DNA of 36,019 nucleotides, taken from contig WRPG01000053.1 of assembly GCA_009773355.1 (NCBI GenBank), positions 1 to 36,019 on the forward strand. The letters are read 5' to 3'. A program made the position numbers and the translations under genes. Below, piece by piece: positions 16,033 to 26,187 of the stretch (position 1 is the first letter of the stretch; the number at the start of each line of letters is the position of its first letter). This stretch comes from Limisphaerales bacterium. GTDB taxonomy: Bacteria > Verrucomicrobiota > Verrucomicrobiia > Limisphaerales > SXTU01. The notes beneath the pieces are model-generated. The model did not search any database. It saw only the letters and a program-made list of their open reading frames with translations, and was not told the origin of the DNA.

Positions 16033-16797
16033 TCAAATCGAATTCTTAACGATGTCCGCAAAGTCACGCACCGCTAGCGAGGCTCCGCCCACGAGTGCGC
16101 CGTCCACGTCCGGCTGGCTCATCAGCTCGCGGGCGTTGCCCGGTTTCACGCTGCCGCCGTATTGGATGCGGACGCGGCGGGCGGTCGGCTCGTCGAACAT
16201 CTGGGTGAGCACGCCGCGGATGAACGCGTGAACATCCTGCGCCTGCTGCGTGGTGGCGGTCTTGCCGGTGCCGATGGCCCAGACCGGCTCGTAGGCGATG
16301 ATGACTTCCTCCATCTGCGCCCTGGTCAGCCCGGCGAGGCTGCCGCGCACTTGTGTCTCGACGATCTGCTCGGTCTTGCCGGTCTCGCGGTCCTCCAGCT
16401 TCTCGCCGACGCAGACGATGGGCTTGAGCGACGCAGCCAGCGCGGCGGCGGCCTTCTTCGCGATGAGCGGGTCGCCCTCAAGCTGATACTGCCGGCGCTC
16501 CGAGTGGCCGAGGATGACGTAGCGCACGAGGAACTCCTTGAGCATCCCGGCGCAAATCTCGCCGGTGTGCGCGCCGAAATTGTTCTCGCTCATGTTCTGC
16601 GCGCCGAGGCGGAGCGTGGAGCCTTCGATGGCCTTGGAGATGGATTCCAGCGCGGTGAACGGCGGGCAGACGACGATGTCCACTTCCTTCACGCTCGCGA
16701 GTTCGCGCTTGAGGCCGTCCACGAGGGCCAGCCCTTCGGCGACGGTCTTGTTCATCTTCCAGTTGCCGGCGATGATGAGTTTGCGTTCCTTGTCCAT
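16033..16797 (-). CDS. tpiA: triosephosphate isomerase
   Basis: TIM interconverts dihydroxyacetone phosphate and glyceraldehyde 3-phosphate in glycolysis. The 254-residue protein has the N-terminal active-site segment AGNWKMNKT (catalytic Asn/Lys), the electrophilic histidine in LGHSERR, and the catalytic glutamate in the signature AYEPVWAIGTGK. Phosphate-binding glycines appear in QYGGSVKPGNA and DGALVGGASL. Standard length and a standard start. It lies 31 bp after pgk and 47 bp before secG, clearly in one transcript. Confidence 0.97.
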   Translation of the reverse strand: MDKERKLIIAGNWKMNKTVAEGLALVDGLKRELASVKEVDIVVCPPFTALESISKAIEGSTLRLGAQNMSENNFGAHTGEICAGMLKEFLVRYVILGHSERRQYQLEGDPLIAKKAAAALAASLKPIVCVGEKLEDRETGKTEQIVETQVRGSLAGLTRAQMEEVIIAYEPVWAIGTGKTATTQQAQDVHAFIRGVLTQMFDEPTARRVRIQYGGSVKPGNARELMSQPDVDGALVGGASLAVRDFADIVKNSI

Positions 16798-16828
16798 CAG
16801 TAGGGGAGTTGAAGTCGGTTGGGAAAAA

Positions 16829-18082
16829 TCACTTGGTCGTCAGTGCCGCCACGCCGGGCAGCTCCTTGCCTTCGAGGAACTCCAGGCTCGCGCCGCCGCC
16901 GGTGCTCATGAACGTCACCCGGTCGCCGAGACCGGCCTTGTTCAGCGCCTTCACGCTGTCGCCGCCGCCGATGATGCTCTTCGCGCCCTTGGCCGTGGCG
17001 TCCACGACGGCCTTCGCGACCGCGTTGGTGCCGGCGGCGAAGCGCTTGTCCTCGAAGATGCCCATCGGGCCGTTCCACAGAATCGTCTTCGCGCCAAGGA
17101 TGACCTCGCTGAACGTCGCCGCCGTCGCCGGGCCGATGTCCACGCCTTCCTCGGCGTCGGGGATGTTCGGCTCGGCGTTGGTGCGCGGGTTTTCGAACTC
17201 GATGATGGGCTTGCCCTTCTTGTTGAGTTTGTCCGTCTTGACCGGCGTGACGATGGTGTTGTCCGTCGGCAACAGGAACTTCACGCCGCGCGCCTTGGCC
17301 TTCTCCAGCGCGGCCTTTGCCACGTCCGTCTTGTCCGGCTCGACGAGCGACTTCCCGACCTTGAAACCTTGCGCGAGCTTGAACGTGTAGGCCATCGCGC
17401 CGCCGATGAGAATCGCGTCCGCCTTCTCCAGCAGCCGGTCAATCACGAGGATTTTGTCCGACACCTTCGCGCCACCGAGAATGACCACGAAAGGCCGGGC
17501 CGGGCTTTCCAGTTCATCGCCGAGGAACTTCAGCTCGCGCTCCATGAGCAGGCCCGCCGCGCACTGCCCGCCGCGCTTCGCGACCACGCGCGCCACGCCC
17601 TCGGTGCTCGCGTGCGCCCGGTGCGCCGCGCCGAACGCGTCGTTCACATAGACGTCCGCGACCTTGGCGAGCTGCTCGGAGAACGCGGGGTCGTTAGCCT
17701 CCTCCTGGTCGTAGTAACGGGTGTTCTCCAGCAGCAGAATGTCGCCTTCCTTCAGCAAACCGGCGGTTTGCTCAACCTTCTCGCCGATGCAGTCGTCCAC
17801 GAAGGCGACGGGCCGGTTGATGAGGTCCGCCAGCTTCGCCGCGACGGGCCGCAGTGACATGGACGGCTCGCGCTTGCCCTTGGGCCGGCCGAGGTGCGCC
17901 GCGAGGATGATCTTCGCGCCGCCGGCGATGAGCAGGTCGAGCGTGGGGAGCGTTTCCTTGATGCGGGTGGCGTCGTTGATGACCATCTGCCCGGCCTGTT
18001 CCTCCATCGGGACATTGTAGTCCACGCGCACAAAGACGCGCTTCCCACGCACATTCAGGTCTCGGACGGTCAGTTTCGCCAT
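16829..18082 (-). CDS. pgk: phosphoglycerate kinase
   Basis: PGK transfers phosphate from 1,3-bisphosphoglycerate to ADP. The 417-residue protein has the signature KRVFVRVDYNVPMEEQ near residue 15, substrate-binding LAAHLGRPKGK, AAHRAHAST, the nucleotide-binding stretch GGAKVSDKILVIDRLLEKAD, ILWNGPMGIFED, and the C-terminal GGGDSVKALNKAGL. First gene of the pgk-tpiA-secG-opp run, with a promoter directly upstream. A gap (GAPDH) gene, often found before pgk, is not in this window; the preceding gene is divergent. Confidence 0.97.
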   Translation of the reverse strand: MAKLTVRDLNVRGKRVFVRVDYNVPMEEQAGQMVINDATRIKETLPTLDLLIAGGAKIILAAHLGRPKGKREPSMSLRPVAAKLADLINRPVAFVDDCIGEKVEQTAGLLKEGDILLLENTRYYDQEEANDPAFSEQLAKVADVYVNDAFGAAHRAHASTEGVARVVAKRGGQCAAGLLMERELKFLGDELESPARPFVVILGGAKVSDKILVIDRLLEKADAILIGGAMAYTFKLAQGFKVGKSLVEPDKTDVAKAALEKAKARGVKFLLPTDNTIVTPVKTDKLNKKGKPIIEFENPRTNAEPNIPDAEEGVDIGPATAATFSEVILGAKTILWNGPMGIFEDKRFAAGTNAVAKAVVDATAKGAKSIIGGGDSVKALNKAGLGDRVTFMSTGGGASLEFLEGKELPGVAALTTK

Positions 18083-18094
18083 AAAGAGACGCGG

Positions 18095-18122
18095 AGCATA
18101 GCCAAGGGCAGCAGTCAGTCAA
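18095..18122 (-). promoter_or_regulatory. promoter of the pgk-tpiA-secG-opp run
   Basis: On the minus strand TTGACT (18122-18117) and TATGCT (18100-18095) are 16 bp apart, with the pgk ATG 12 bp beyond, giving a leader of only about 5-6 bases. The remaining divergent gap up to 18260 shows no clear promoter for the plus-strand gene. Confidence 0.6.
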
Positions 18123-18260
18123 TTCGGGGTTTTGGCAACCAACCGCCTGCAAGCCAGGGCTGCGGGCGTCGGGTTCAATGGGGCAGCGCCGGGATTTCAG
18201 GTTTGAACAATCGCCGCAGGCCGGTGCCTAATCGCCCGGAACACGCGGCCTGACACCGGA

Positions 18261-19211
18261 ATGTATTCACTCTCGACCTGCTGGAATTCGCATCGGCACA
18301 CGGATGGCCGTGCCATGTTGCAGGAGATTGCCGCGCTGGGCTTTGACCACGCCGAACTGAGCCACGGCATCCGGGTGAGCCTCGTGCCGGGCATCCTCGA
18401 CGCGGTGGACGCGGGAGAAATCCGCATCTCCACGCTGCACAACTTCTGCCCGCTCCCGATGGGCGTGAACCACGCCGCGCCCAATGTGTATCAGTTCACC
18501 GCCCGCGATCCGCGCGAGCGGGAGAGCGCACTCAAGCAGACGTTCAAGACGCTGGAGTTCGCCGTGCGGGTGAAGGCGCGGCTCGTCGTGCTGCACATGG
18601 GAAGCCTCGTGGAAATGAAGCCCAAGGGCGGTTTCCTCGGCCTGTTTGGCCCGGAGGACTTCACCGACACGCTGCTGGACATGATCGAGGCAAAAGAGCA
18701 CGAGTCGCCGAAGTTTCAGATGCTGATCGCCGGGGCCGTCGAGCAGCAGGAGCGGCTGAAGGCGGAGCCGATGCAACGCACCGCCGAGGCGCTGAAACAG
18801 ATCGCCGCGCGCGCGGCCGAGCTGGGGCTGCAACTGGGCATCGAGAACCGCGAGGCGCTGGAGGAGGTGCCGCTGGATGGCGAGATGGCGCAGTTCCTCG
18901 CGGAGTTTCCCTCGGCCACGGTGCGCTACTGGCACGACACCGGGCACGCGCAGATCAAGGAGCACCTCGGCTTCCTGCACCACGTCACGCACCTCGGCCA
19001 GCTCGCGGACCGCCTCGGCGGGCTGCACATCCACGATGTCGAGTTCCCCGGCAGCGACCATCGCGAGCCGGGGACGGGGACGGTGGACTTCGCGGCGCTC
19101 AAGCCATTTGTGAAGCCGGAGCACATCAAGGTGTTCGAGTTCAGCCCTGGCTTGAAAGTCGAGGAAGTGAAACGCGGCGTGGCGCACGTCAGGAAGCTGT
19201 GGGGAACGTGA
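18261..19211 (+). CDS. sugar phosphate isomerase/epimerase (TIM barrel)
   Basis: A 316-residue protein of the xylose-isomerase-like/AP-endonuclease-2 TIM-barrel superfamily. Evidence: MYSLSTCWNSHRHTDGRAMLQEIAALGFDHAEL at the first strand, then ISTLHNFCPLP, RLVVLHMGS, LQLGIENRE (metal-ligand Glu), RYWHDTGHA (metal-ligand Asp and His), GLHIHDVEFPGSDHREPGTGTVDF and IKVFEFSPG (Glu). The set of Glu, Asp and His ligands suits a divalent-metal isomerase or epimerase. The exact sugar is not deducible. Its stop codon overlaps the start of the next gene (GTGA), so the two are coupled. Confidence 0.85.
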   Translation: MYSLSTCWNSHRHTDGRAMLQEIAALGFDHAELSHGIRVSLVPGILDAVDAGEIRISTLHNFCPLPMGVNHAAPNVYQFTARDPRERESALKQTFKTLEFAVRVKARLVVLHMGSLVEMKPKGGFLGLFGPEDFTDTLLDMIEAKEHESPKFQMLIAGAVEQQERLKAEPMQRTAEALKQIAARAAELGLQLGIENREALEEVPLDGEMAQFLAEFPSATVRYWHDTGHAQIKEHLGFLHHVTHLGQLADRLGGLHIHDVEFPGSDHREPGTGTVDFAALKPFVKPEHIKVFEFSPGLKVEEVKRGVAHVRKLWGT

Positions 19212-20317
19212 AACCCGTCCCGTCATGGCTCAAGAACCTGGTGCAGGTCGCCGTGTGCGGCGCGCTGCTGGCGTGGATTTTCCAGAGCATCTTCTGGAAG
19301 GAAGGGCAGGACGCGTGGGAGCGCGACCAACGCACGCCCGCGTGGAAGCAACTGACGATGTTGCAAAGACTAGAGGTTTCGTGGGAACACGGCCCGCGCG
19401 AGGTGTGGCGCAATATGTCCCGCGTGCGACCGGGGCCGTTCGCGGTGTCGTTGGCGCTGATGGGCGCGACCATCCTGCTGGGCATCGTGCGCTGGCGGCA
19501 GGTGCTGCGCGTGCACGGGCTGGACTTGTCCTTCGGCCGCGCGGCGGAGATCTCGCTGGTGGCGCACTTCTTCAACTCCTTCCTGCTCGGCGCGGCGGGC
19601 GGCGACCTGATGAAGGCCTACTACGCGGCGCGGGAAACGCACCACAAGAAGGCCGAGGCGGTGGGCACGGTGTTCGTGGACCGCATCATCGGGCTGTTCG
19701 CGCTGCTGGTCTTCACGATGGTGGCGATGGCGGCGAATCTCCCGCTGCTCGACGCCGACCCGTTGTTCCTGAAGCTCGCCGGGGTCATCGCGGCCATGTT
19801 CGCGGGCTGCGCGGCGGTGCTGTTTCTCGCCCTGCGCGGCGGGGTGTCGAAGGGCTTGCCGCAGGCGCGCGAATGGCTGCGGCGTTTGCCCAAGGGTGAT
19901 TTTCTGGAGCGGCTGCGTGACTCGTTGAAGCCGTTCGGCCGGGACCGGCTGTTTCTGGCGAAGAGCTTTTCCGTGTCGCTGCTGTTGTGCGGCGTGTGCG
20001 TGCTCCATGTGCAGTCGCTGGTGTGGGGGCTGGGCTTGGACCTGTCGCTGCGGCACCTCTTCGCCATCGTGCCGATGATCACGTGCATGGTGGTGCTGCC
20101 GCTCACGCCCAGCGGCCTGGGCGTGCGCGAGAATCTGTTCGTGTGGATGCTGGCCGTGCCGCTGATCGGCGTGGAGCACACAGCGGCGCTGTCGCTCTCG
20201 CTGCTGTGCACGGCGGGAAGCCTGTTCTGGAGCCTGATCGGCGGCGTGGTCTATGCGGGCTTGCGGCGCAAGCACCACCTCGACGAGATCGCGCGCGCGG
20301 ACGCGGCGACGGACTGA
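19208..20317 (+). CDS. UPF0104/lysylphosphatidylglycerol synthase-like membrane protein
   Basis: A polytopic inner-membrane protein of about 369 residues resembling the transmembrane domain of MprF/AglD (UPF0104). Hallmarks: LLGIVRWRQVLRVHGLDLSFGRAAEISLVAHFFNSFLLGAAGGDLMKAYYAARETHHKKAEAVGTVFVDRIIGLFALL, and later LPLTPSGLGVRENLFVWML. No cytoplasmic lysyl-transferase domain is present, so it is not a full MprF; a flippase or lipid-linked role is often proposed for such proteins. GTG at 19208 is preferred over GTG at 19199 because it forms the GTGA overlap with the upstream stop. It converges tail-to-tail on the O-antigen ligase gene with 7 bp between. Confidence 0.82.
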   Translation: MKPVPSWLKNLVQVAVCGALLAWIFQSIFWKEGQDAWERDQRTPAWKQLTMLQRLEVSWEHGPREVWRNMSRVRPGPFAVSLALMGATILLGIVRWRQVLRVHGLDLSFGRAAEISLVAHFFNSFLLGAAGGDLMKAYYAARETHHKKAEAVGTVFVDRIIGLFALLVFTMVAMAANLPLLDADPLFLKLAGVIAAMFAGCAAVLFLALRGGVSKGLPQAREWLRRLPKGDFLERLRDSLKPFGRDRLFLAKSFSVSLLLCGVCVLHVQSLVWGLGLDLSLRHLFAIVPMITCMVVLPLTPSGLGVRENLFVWMLAVPLIGVEHTAALSLSLLCTAGSLFWSLIGGVVYAGLRRKHHLDEIARADAATD

Positions 20318-20332
20318 CGGCGGTTCAGTCCG
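20310..20332. terminator. palindrome holding both stop codons of convergent genes
   Basis: CGGACTGA (20310-20317) and TCAGTCCG (20325-20332) form a perfect 8-bp stem with a 7-base loop. The left arm ends with the TGA of the plus-strand gene and the right arm begins with the TGA (as TCA) of the minus-strand gene. A bidirectional termination role is likely from position; there is no T-run. Confidence 0.5.
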
Positions 20333-21811
20333 CGGCCGAGGCGTCCGGGCTGGGGGCTTCCTTCGGCTGAGGCGTGCGCGCCCAGCCGTCCGCCACCAGC
20401 GTCAGGAAATAGAGGAGGATCGAGGCTTTCTCGAGCGGGAAGTCCCAGAGCGCGTGGACAAGGATGCCGATGATCGCGCAGCCGCCACAGAAACTCAGCG
20501 CCCATTGCGTGCTGCCCCAAAGGACCGGGGCGCGAAAATGCTCCCACAAACCCAGCCCCAAGCCGCCGCCGATGAGCACCACCCAAAGCCCCAGCCCCCA
20601 TCGGCCCCAGTTGGCAAGGTATTCGTAGTAGTCGTTGTGCGCGTGCCGCCAGAATCCATCGTGCTCCGCCCCCGCCAGTCCAAAGGCTTCCATATACGGC
20701 GGCAAAGCCATCTGGAAACAGTCCGCGCCGTGGCCGAGCCAGCCGGTCTCCCGCGCCAGCTCGTGATAAACTTTCGACGGGTAGCGCTCCTGCATGGTCG
20801 CCGTCGCCGTGTTGAGCCGGACGAGCTTGGCGGTCCAGTCCGCGCTCATCGCCGCCGCCAGCACGGTGGCCACCACCGCGACCAGCATGACGGATTGCAC
20901 CAGCCCCTGGCCCCAGCGGAAATCCTCCCGCGCGGTCCGCCACCACGCCCAAAGGAAACGGCCGCCCACCAGCAGGGCGATCAGCGCGGCCAGCCCCCAG
21001 CCGGCGCGGGACGTGTTCACAAACAGGCCGAACAAAAGGGCCAGCGCGGCCATCACCCAGCCCGCCAGCAACAACGGCCGGCCCCGGCCAGCCGCGCTGA
21101 CAACGGCAAACCCCAGCGCCAGCGCCCAGCCCAGGCTCATGAGCGAGGCCGCGTTCCCGTGGTAGCGATAGGTGGCAAAGGTGCTGGTCAGCTCGGCCAC
21201 CTTGGCGTCCCAGAGCCACTCCCGCATTTCCGGCCCCCCGAGTTTGAACACCGTCCCTCCGACGGCCACCGTCGCGGCCGTCAGGGCCAGCGTGGCCCAG
21301 ACGCGCTTGCGCCAGGTCGGACGGGCCATGAGATCGCAGGCGAACAGGAACAAACCGAGCAGGGCCGTGACGTTCAGCATCGCCGACTGGGACAGGTTGC
21401 GGTCAATCGCCCCCGGCCACGCGGGCAGCGGAGGATTGTCCCAGATGCGGGTGACGGTGGTCCAAGTGCGGTAGGTATGGTAGGAGTGCGCGTTCCAAAC
21501 CAGCCACCAGCCCTGCACCAGCAACCCCGTGACCAGCACCACCGGCAGCCAGTGCATCTGCGGCCCGCGCCGCCGCCAGGCGCTGCCCGCCACCCACCAG
21601 ACGAGCAGCACGGCGCTGAAATGATTCAGGGTGGTGATCGCCGGCAGCCAGGTGCAGCCGTAGGCCCACGGCGCATAGACGAGGATGACGAGGAACATCC
21701 AGCGGGGCGCGTCGGCGAGCGCGCGGTCCAAGGTCATTGGTGGCTCAGGGTGAGCTGGCATGAAACCCCGCCCGCTTTGCCCGACCCGCCCGCCCGCGTC
21801 GAGCGGATTCA

Positions 21812-21812
<1 letters not shown>
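20325..21812 (-). CDS. O-antigen ligase/polymerase family membrane protein
   Basis: A Wzy_C-family protein of up to 495 residues with about ten to twelve hydrophobic helices (for example WMFLVILVYAPWAYG, LLLAGWVMAALALLFGLFV). The family's functional loop is clear: GWLGHGADCFQMALPPYMEA, then GFWRHAHNDYYEYLANWGRWGLGLW, containing the H-x-HNDY motif typical of O-antigen ligases and related glycan polymerases. It acts at the periplasmic face on lipid-linked glycans. The ATG at 21812 overlaps the regulator's stop by one base (TGATG), implying coupling; ATGs at 21761 and 21737 would remove a polar N-terminus and are possible. Last gene of the exopolysaccharide block. Confidence 0.85.
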
Positions 21813-23272
<1,460 letters not shown>

Positions 23273-23281
23273 CGGAGACGG

Positions 23282-23309
23282 ATTGTATCAGGAAAGCCGC
23301 GCCCGTGAA
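23282..23309 (-). promoter_or_regulatory. extended -10 promoter of the NtrC-type regulator
   Basis: On the minus strand TACAAT (23287-23282) is preceded by TGA, the extended -10 form TGnTACAAT. A weak TTCACG -35 lies 16 bp upstream (23309-23304). The regulator ATG is 9 bp past the -10 box, predicting a nearly leaderless transcript independent of the kinase gene. Confidence 0.6.
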
Positions 23310-23343
23310 GCGGCAAACTCCGAGACCGGCCGCGCGCCCGCGG

Positions 23344-25476
23344 TCAACCGCGCGAGGACGTGGCGCCGTAGACCCCTTTTTTGCCGTAATACTTGTTGCC
23401 GGAGTAGTAATAGTAGTAACCGGAGCCGGCGCTCTGGGGCAGGAAGTTCAACACGACGCCCGATGGCTTGGCCCCCGCGCGGCGCAGCATCTCCAACGCG
23501 CGCTGGACGACCCGGTAGGAGGTCTTGCGGGCGTTCGCCACGAGACAGACGGTCTGCGCCTCCTTCACAATGAGGAGCGCGTCGCTCACGGCGTTCACCG
23601 GCGCGTTGTCGAGCACCACATGGTCAAACTTGCCGGCCGCCTCGCGGATCAACTGCCTGGCCCACTGGCCCGACAACAGCTCGGCGGGATTGGGCACCGT
23701 CCTTCCCGCCGTCAGCAAAAAGAGGTTTTCAAAGCGGGTCTTCTGGACGCTCTGGTCAAGGGTCGCCTTGCCCAGCAGCACATCCGACACCCCCGCCAGG
23801 TCTTCTTTAAGACCAAAGGACTCGGCCAGCGTGGGTTTGCGAAGATCGAAATCAATGACGAGCGTGCGCCTGCCCTGCTGCGCATACGCCACCGCATAGT
23901 TCACGCAGCAGAAGGATTTTCCCTCGGACGGCACCGCGCTGGTGAAGAAAACGACCTTCCGGTCCTCCTCGCGGCCCAGCAGGGCGAGCGAGGCACGCAT
24001 GCTGCGGAAAGCCTCCGCACACAATGACTGCGGGTCGTCGCTCATGAACAGCCGGCTCTTGCCGTCCTTCACCAGCTTGTTCTTGGGCACCGCGCCCAGC
24101 ACCGGCAGGCCGAGCAGGCTTTCCGCCTGATCCACCGACTTGATGCTCGTGTCCAACTGCGCGATCAGCCAGACCAAGCCGAAGCTCAAGCCGAACCCCA
24201 TGGCCAGCGAGTAGATGAGAATCATCCGCTTGTTCGGACGAATCGGGGATGACGGCAGGTTGGCCGGCTCGATGATCCGCACGTCGTTCTTTTTCATCCC
24301 GCCGGTCAGGTCAATCTCGCGCAGCCGCTGGATGACCGCATCGTAGAGTTTTCGCTGCGAGGACAAATCCCCCTGAAGCCGGTCCAACTCAAAGCGCTGG
24401 CTCTGCATCTGGTTCAGCTTTTTTTCCTGTTCCTTGAGCACTTGCTCCAGCCCTCTTTCCCGTTCTTGGGCCGCCTTGAGTTGTTGACTAAGCCGCACCG
24501 GAGCCTTGAGCACCTCATCTTCGAACTGCTGCCGCAGCGAGTTCAGTTCCGTATGTGCCTGAATCATCGCCGGGTGCTTTTCCCGGTAGCGCAGCTTCAA
24601 ATTGGCCAGGCTCGTCTCCTGGGCTTGGATCTTCTCCTTGAGCGATTGAACCTCGGGCGTCCGGGCAATTGAAACCAACGTAAGCAGTTCGCTTACCTTG
24701 CTCCCCACCCGTTTCGTCATTTCATAGTCGGTCTCCATGACCAGGCGCTCCGTCTTCGCCGCCGTGCAGTTCTCGCTCAACGTCCTAAATTCCTCCGTGA
24801 GGATGTCCTGCCCCTGTTGCAGCGAGATGTTGTTGGTCGCCAGATACTGCTGGACGGACCGCTCGGCTTTGAGCAGCCGCTCCTTGATCCGCATCTCCTC
24901 GGCCATGAGAAACTGCCCGGCGTTCTGCCCCACCCCGGTCCGGTCCTCGCTGTTTTGCTTGATGTATTCCTCCACGACGGCCTGCGCCAGTGTCTGGGCC
25001 AAGGCCGGATCTCCCGACTCGGCGGTAACGTCAATGAGCCGCGTGAACCGGCGCAGACGGGCATCCAGCATCCCGCCCACGGCGGCCATCACCTGCGACT
25101 CGGTCAGCGTGTTGGTTCCCCCGGTGAAGTAGGGATGCCTGGTCAGGTTGTGGGCCGTCACGACGCGCTTGATGATCCCACTGCTGCGAATGTTGTTCGC
25201 AATCGTGTTAAGCAGGTCAACCCCGCCCTTTTCGCGCTTGTCCACGTCCTCGATGTTCAAGACCTTCTGCTCGCCGAAATCAAAAAACATCACCGCGCGG
25301 CTTTGGTAGACCGGCGGGGTGCGGTTGCTGGTCCAAATGCCAGCCGCAGCCGCCGCCGCCATGATGCAAACCACCAGCCAGGCCTTCTCCATGAAGGCGT
25401 GCCAAAGGTTGCGGTTGAAAAGCGTGCCCGCCTCAGGCGACACATCTCCCGCGCGCGGCTGTTCGAACGGTTCCAT
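23344..25476 (-). CDS. Wzc-type polysaccharide co-polymerase/tyrosine autokinase
   Basis: A 710-residue BY-kinase that controls chain length and export of extracellular polysaccharide. An N-terminal Wzz domain follows the first helix (AWLVVCIMAAAAAAGIWTS), with a long coiled-coil periplasmic region (LKAAQERERGLEQVLKEQEKKLNQMQSQ) and a second helix (MILIYSLAMGFGLSFGLVWLIA). The cytoplasmic kinase has Walker A SAVPSEGKSF (about 513-522), Walker A' LVIDFDLRKPT, and Walker B HVVLDNAPV. The tail GYYYYYSGNKYYGKKGVYG is the tyrosine cluster used for autophosphorylation. It follows the Wza-like gene by 3 bp, so the two are co-translated. The kinase and co-polymerase are fused in one chain, the arrangement usual in Gram-negative bacteria. 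Confidence 0.95.
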   Translation of the reverse strand: MEPFEQPRAGDVSPEAGTLFNRNLWHAFMEKAWLVVCIMAAAAAAGIWTSNRTPPVYQSRAVMFFDFGEQKVLNIEDVDKREKGGVDLLNTIANNIRSSGIIKRVVTAHNLTRHPYFTGGTNTLTESQVMAAVGGMLDARLRRFTRLIDVTAESGDPALAQTLAQAVVEEYIKQNSEDRTGVGQNAGQFLMAEEMRIKERLLKAERSVQQYLATNNISLQQGQDILTEEFRTLSENCTAAKTERLVMETDYEMTKRVGSKVSELLTLVSIARTPEVQSLKEKIQAQETSLANLKLRYREKHPAMIQAHTELNSLRQQFEDEVLKAPVRLSQQLKAAQERERGLEQVLKEQEKKLNQMQSQRFELDRLQGDLSSQRKLYDAVIQRLREIDLTGGMKKNDVRIIEPANLPSSPIRPNKRMILIYSLAMGFGLSFGLVWLIAQLDTSIKSVDQAESLLGLPVLGAVPKNKLVKDGKSRLFMSDDPQSLCAEAFRSMRASLALLGREEDRKVVFFTSAVPSEGKSFCCVNYAVAYAQQGRRTLVIDFDLRKPTLAESFGLKEDLAGVSDVLLGKATLDQSVQKTRFENLFLLTAGRTVPNPAELLSGQWARQLIREAAGKFDHVVLDNAPVNAVSDALLIVKEAQTVCLVANARKTSYRVVQRALEMLRRAGAKPSGVVLNFLPQSAGSGYYYYYSGNKYYGKKGVYGATSSRG

Positions 25477-25479
25477 CCC

Positions 25480-26178
25480 TTAAAAAATAGTCTGCCGGAC
25501 TGAGATCACATCCCCGGGCCTGACCTCGAACGGCCTGGCCTTCGGATCCTGGATCAGAGCCTGCACATCCACATCGAGCGGCTTGGGCTCCCCCTTGCGG
25601 TTCACGGTGACACTCCGCTTGTTGGCCAGGCCGGTGAAACCGTCGGCCATGGCAATCGCCCGGACAATGTCCAGCTTTTCACCATCCGGAATCTCAATGT
25701 TTCCCGGCTTCTTCACCTCCCCAAAGATCATGAACCTTAACTTTGGCTTGGCCACCTCCGCCACTTTGTTGGTCTGGGAACTTTGCACCAGAACGATGTT
25801 CACATGGGCCGCGACCAGATAATCCTTCTCATACAACTGCCGGATCACTTCACGCGCCTCGGCCACGGACCGCCCGCCAACTTTCACCGTCTTGACGAGC
25901 GGCAATGAAACCGTTCCATCCTGGTCAACCCGGGTCTCAGTCGTCAGATCAGGCTCCTTGTAGAGTTCAATCCTGATCAGATCGTTGGCCGCCAAGACAT
26001 AGCTGGTGTTGGTGACAGCACCAGCCACCGATGGTCCTGAGGGGAACGGGAGGGGTGCGGGCGGGCTGATCGGCCTGATCTCAGCCGCTGAGGCAACCGT
26101 CCCAGCGCCGTAAAAGAAAAAGGCGACCACCCCCACCACAGCGCGGATGGCCGCCCAAACTTGATTTGCCCTGCTCAC
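25480..26178 (-). CDS. Wza-like polysaccharide export protein
   Basis: A 232-residue periplasmic/outer-membrane polysaccharide export protein. After a signal peptide (VVGVVAFFFYGAGTVASAAE) comes the Poly_export domain: SYVLAANDLIRIELYKEPDLTTETRVDQDGTVSLPLVKTVKVGG and AREVIRQLYEKDYLVAAHVNIVL, then an SLBB-like domain (LRFMIFGEVKKPGNIEIPDGEKLDIVRAIAMADGFTG). It ends RPGDVISVRQTIF. No lipobox cysteine and no C-terminal outer-membrane helix are visible, so it is smaller than E. coli Wza and may rely on the adjacent barrel protein for the outer membrane pore. In one transcript with the barrel gene and the kinase. Confidence 0.92.
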   Translation of the reverse strand: MSRANQVWAAIRAVVGVVAFFFYGAGTVASAAEIRPISPPAPLPFPSGPSVAGAVTNTSYVLAANDLIRIELYKEPDLTTETRVDQDGTVSLPLVKTVKVGGRSVAEAREVIRQLYEKDYLVAAHVNIVLVQSSQTNKVAEVAKPKLRFMIFGEVKKPGNIEIPDGEKLDIVRAIAMADGFTGLANKRSVTVNRKGEPKPLDVDVQALIQDPKARPFEVRPGDVISVRQTIF

Positions 26179-26187
26179 GAACCGTGA

